A DNA stretch of 64,000 nucleotides from an uncultured Bacteroidales bacterium (GTDB lineage: Bacteria; Bacteroidota; Bacteroidia; Bacteroidales; Paludibacteraceae), in the NCBI GenBank assembly GCA_946411385.1, contig CAMKDV010000011.1:62001-126000 (forward strand). Direction: 5' to 3'. A program made the translations under genes and the position numbers. This document shows positions 61,252 to 64,000 of this stretch, in pieces. Every line of letters starts with the position of its first letter. Position 1 is the first letter of the stretch. Under the pieces are notes generated by a model. It did not search any database. It saw only the letters and a list, made by a program, of their open reading frames with translations, and had not been told where the DNA came from.

Positions 61252-62203
61252 AAGACAGATAGTTATTCATGACTGCAGTTAATTTGTCGACAATGAATTC
61301 CGCATCATATATCTTTTTATTATCCATCTCTTCTTTAGTTACTTCTACACTTGCATTGAAGATACGCTCAATGGTGTCCTGAATTTCCTCATTTGCTTCA
61401 TGCAGCATGTGTTTAATGCGGTATTCTTTTCTTCCTAACTTGATTTGTGCCTCTCGCGTATCGTATTTTGCAACATCTACATCCGTAGTGTCATTAATCA
61501 CCTCATTAATCAAATCGGAGGGTACATATTCAAATTTGCGCTCCTTCTTTTCAATAGTTTTAGTTTTAACCAGATACTCTTTGAACCGCACATCAACATT
61601 ATTATCTCCTTCGTCTAATGAAGAAAATTTAAGATTTAATTCCGGGACCCGTTTGCTTATACGCAACTCTTCCATAACAGTTTCCATCTTAATATTCTGC
61701 ATGGGAATATTAAGCATTTTATTAAGCAACACTTTGGCAAGTTTTACAACTTCTCCCGTGTCTTTGGACGGATCTTCATATACAAGCATCAAAAAATAAT
61801 AATTTGTCTCTTCTTCAGAGACTCCGGACATCATAGGGAATAGCAATATATAGTTATTATCACTACCTATTCTATTTGTGTTTGTTATTTCCCGTTTACG
61901 TTTAGTGTCATCCTCAAAATACCCACCATATAAGTTCGTGTTATATGCAGAGATTTTTATGAGCAAAGCATCTCTTCTGTCAACAATAACATCTTTGCAA
62001 ATGACGGAATCTATAATAGTAGTTTTCGTTTTCACTCTACTATTAATAAAATACGGATATTTTGCATCTTTTATTAGTTGCTTTATTGCCTCATTCATTT
62101 CTTTGTATGACAAATAGCCAAATAAACTCTGCGTAAGTCCTTCAATTCCCGCACTTGTGTATACAGGAACTTTGATTTGATATTTTTTTTCTTTCTGTGC
62201 CAT
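61238..62203 (-). CDS. Unrecognised 321-residue protein beside a restriction-modification gene
   Basis: Soluble, no signal peptide or membrane segment. It begins MAQKEKKYQIKVPVYTSAGI and contains a run RRDALLIKISAYNTNLYGGY, several strands with IPMQNIKMETVMEEL, and a helical, charged C-terminal half (KEYRIKHMLHEANEEIQDTI). I do not recognise the family. It lies 4 nt after the methylase gene and overlaps the membrane protein gene, so the three form one unit. A role in sensing or partner recognition within a defence system is a guess from context. Confidence 0.75.
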   Translation of the reverse strand: MAQKEKKYQIKVPVYTSAGIEGLTQSLFGYLSYKEMNEAIKQLIKDAKYPYFINSRVKTKTTIIDSVICKDVIVDRRDALLIKISAYNTNLYGGYFEDDTKRKREITNTNRIGSDNNYILLFPMMSGVSEEETNYYFLMLVYEDPSKDTGEVVKLAKVLLNKMLNIPMQNIKMETVMEELRISKRVPELNLKFSSLDEGDNNVDVRFKEYLVKTKTIEKKERKFEYVPSDLINEVINDTTDVDVAKYDTREAQIKLGRKEYRIKHMLHEANEEIQDTIERIFNASVEVTKEEMDNKKIYDAEFIVDKLTAVMNNYLSYGDK

Positions 62204-62207
62204 AGTA

Positions 62208-64000
62208 TTAATACATTGAGTTAATCATCTTTTCGATGAAATCGATTTCTTTATCTGAAAGGTTGTATTTTGCATATAGTTGCTTATCAATTTCTGCTAC
62301 AGACTTGCTCCAATCAATGTCACTATTGGTAGTAAAGTCTTGGAGAGGTATGTTACTCCAAGTCTCCTTGGGATTATCTTGCGTGACTTTTAATGTACCT
62401 AAAAGAGTTCTTGCAAATTTTGTTTGAATGTATTTCAATAAAGCTTGAGCCTCTATCTCTGTGGCAAATTTACCGATACTTAAGAATGTCACAGTGTGTC
62501 CCACGTTAGGTTCGCCTATAATCGGCATTGACAAAGATTCTCCCAATGTGCCAGACCCATTTGTTTTTGCGACAAAGACTTTGTATGAATGAAGATTATC
62601 CGGACTCTTTAGATAATCGGTTCTAATCCATTTTAAGACACGTTCGTTGTTTTTGCGTCCATATATTAGGGTATAATCTTTCCCATCATTGGGGCGCTCT
62701 TCAAAGAATAGTTCAGGGATAACATCAAATACACCAGAACCAACATCATACTTGTGTCCATCGCTTTGTCTTCCTTCTGCCCATGTGTTCTCTGAATAAA
62801 GAACATCAGTCAGATGATATAAATCACGAGGATAAACAATCTGGGAAAGTGGACTAAAGTTATTCAGCTTAACTTTTTCAACGATGGATTTAAGTACAGG
62901 ATAAACAGTAAAGAAACCAATAGGAATAAAATTCTTATATGCATTCCAATAGGTAATAGCAATCCCTCCTTTTATGTCAACTGTCGGAAAGACCTCGCCA
63001 CTATTAGAATAATATTTAATAACCTTAAAATGAGAATCGCTTAGCATTTTTGCATTCCATTCCTTAGGAGTCTTACCAGCGTTAAACAAGAAACGCCCCG
63101 GGTGGATCAAACTCCCCTGACTTGAAACGCCCTTTGATAAATCAATAAAATAGTTATAGATGGGATCCGCGCCAGTTCCGTCTCCTTTGTTGACTACCTG
63201 ATACGGTGGGTTTCCTACTACTGCTTTAAATTCAAATTTATTTGGTTCCATATTCTCAATTCCCCAATAGGAGTATTTTTGCAATCGTTTTACTAATTTT
63301 TTTTGTTCTTCTTCATTTTTTAGGAGTCCTAGTAATTTCGGTTGATATTTACAATTTGTTTGGTAATTGCGATAGCCTCGCAAGGCGCGTTCTGTAATCT
63401 TTACTGCCATAGGCGACATACATAAGACGAAAATATTATCTCGTAATATCGCTTGCCAAATGTCGATCTGTTCGGTCTCGTTTGGCGGTGTTCCATGCTG
63501 CCTTTCAAATTCCTTTTCTTTGTATCTGAAGAATGTATATGCCAGCCATAACGGATATACACCTGATTTCGCGTTTATTTCCAGAATATGAGATGTCGAG
63601 TCTGCAAATATCTCATCTGTAATGTCTTCTTTCGGAGCAAAACGAGGTTCTGCCAATTGCTGCGAATGTGTTTTGTCATAGAAATCATAGCCGCCAATTG
63701 TTTCCACCATGTGAATATTTACTACACGCCATGGGGTCAAAACAGTTTCCTTGTCCGGAAAATGGAATGTTGAAAGAATATCCACCATTTTGATAGCTCT
63801 TTCTGCTACGGGCAACAGGTCTGCTTGGTGTGTTTGTTTCAACATGTCATCAAAGGCGGCAAGCAAAGCATCTGTGTTGTAGAGATGTACTAATTTGAGG
63901 AAATGCTGTTTGGTAATATCTTTCGGCATAAACACATTCCATGATTCTTGTCGAATATCTTTAATGAATTTTTCAATGGAGAAATTTTCCATAGATTCAA
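62208..64000 (-). CDS. Type II restriction-modification methylase region (Eco57I-like), 5' end cut by the window
   Basis: 594 residues are visible from an ATG at 63992, but the frame stays open upstream to the window edge (E-S before that Met), so the protein may be much longer. LTPWRVVNIHMVETIGGYDF, then ILEINAKSGVYPLWLAYTFF (in place of the AdoMet motif I), then the catalytic NPPY in AVVGNPPYQVVN (about 257-262) mark an N6-adenine methyltransferase of the Eco57I group; about 330-594 is the target recognition part. In relatives this block is the C-terminal half of a large helicase- or nuclease-fused enzyme. AT-rich, unlike the core genes. Confidence 0.85.
   Translation of the reverse strand, partial: ESMENFSIEKFIKDIRQESWNVFMPKDITKQHFLKLVHLYNTDALLAAFDDMLKQTHQADLLPVAERAIKMVDILSTFHFPDKETVLTPWRVVNIHMVETIGGYDFYDKTHSQQLAEPRFAPKEDITDEIFADSTSHILEINAKSGVYPLWLAYTFFRYKEKEFERQHGTPPNETEQIDIWQAILRDNIFVLCMSPMAVKITERALRGYRNYQTNCKYQPKLLGLLKNEEEQKKLVKRLQKYSYWGIENMEPNKFEFKAVVGNPPYQVVNKGDGTGADPIYNYFIDLSKGVSSQGSLIHPGRFLFNAGKTPKEWNAKMLSDSHFKVIKYYSNSGEVFPTVDIKGGIAITYWNAYKNFIPIGFFTVYPVLKSIVEKVKLNNFSPLSQIVYPRDLYHLTDVLYSENTWAEGRQSDGHKYDVGSGVFDVIPELFFEERPNDGKDYTLIYGRKNNERVLKWIRTDYLKSPDNLHSYKVFVAKTNGSGTLGESLSMPIIGEPNVGHTVTFLSIGKFATEIEAQALLKYIQTKFARTLLGTLKVTQDNPKETWSNIPLQDFTTNSDIDWSKSVAEIDKQLYAKYNLSDKEIDFIEKMINSMY

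Noticed and set aside
60838..62203. Kiwa-like defence pair (membrane KwaA plus KwaB)
   Set aside because: Gene sizes are similar, but I see no DUF4868 pattern in the 321-residue protein and the membrane protein shows only three clear helices, so the name is not justified.
1..64000. CRISPR array, tRNA, rRNA or complete IS element
   Set aside because: No repeat-spacer pattern, cloverleaf sequence, rRNA segment or transposase was found; the heptad arrays have no spacers.

Overview
The window is a stretch of chromosome from a Bacteroidota bacterium, most likely an uncultured member of the Bacteroidales. The evidence is the gene families (DUF4249, DUF4293, DUF4105, DUF5686, DUF1343/NamZ, PorT-like barrels, TonB-dependent receptors, BspA-like leucine-rich repeat proteins, an extended NusB) and six promoters of the Bacteroidota type, TTTG then exactly 20 nt then TAnnTTTG, in place of a sigma-70 -35/-10 pair. 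Shine-Dalgarno sequences are mostly absent. No rRNA, tRNA, CRISPR array or complete insertion sequence was seen.

Layout. 1-7050 (+): the end of a probable regulator gene, a tripartite RND efflux pump (TolC-like, lipoprotein adaptor, AcrB-like), a PII-like protein and a glutamyl-Q tRNA(Asp) synthetase. 7288-9525 (+): ppiD-like chaperone with its own promoter and terminator. 9576-26104 (+): a very long unit with a cation/proton antiporter, a 1750-residue BspA-like surface protein, nitroreductase, pdxA, alaS, gtrA, a secreted TPR-CHAT protease-like protein, a lipoate ligase and a PnuC transporter. 26476-36315 (+): rseP, a hexapeptide acyltransferase, TonB receptor plus DUF4249 lipoprotein, DUF4293, MscS channel, aminotransferase and CoA-transferase, closed by a two-way terminator shared with a small minus-strand lipoprotein gene. 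36607-46689 (+): nusB, yajC, ybbR, a sugar aminotransferase, rpoN, a PAP2-like protein, DUF4105, a decayed alkaline-phosphatase-like protein, YggS and NamZ. 46687-46906 (-): signal recognition particle RNA with its promoter and terminator. Then a RecD-like helicase (+), htpG (-), hpf (+), a secreted protein (+) and a truncated gene. 53320-60049 (-): one operon with a glycosyltransferase, a DUF5686 outer-membrane protein, a PorT-like barrel, a small DMT transporter and a PreA-like oxidoreductase. 60097-64000 (-): an AT-rich, horizontally acquired looking island with a type II restriction-modification methylase (cut by the window edge), two unrecognised genes (321 aa; 137 aa membrane protein) and the decayed remains of vsr and other defence-associated genes.

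The most unusual feature is not a gene. At about eleven places there are tandem arrays of 7-bp units, each locus with its own word but the same period, nearly always filling the gap between a stop codon and the next start codon. Two arrays lie in frame inside essential genes (alaS and htpG). Further repeat classes occupy other gaps: an 18-bp palindrome, 16-18 bp hairpin units ending GCTGTTAGA, and two 11-bp-period arrays upstream of the rseP promoter. Together they suggest a genome-wide process that seeds and expands short tandem repeats at gene junctions, comparable in form to the heptanucleotide STRRs described in cyanobacteria.
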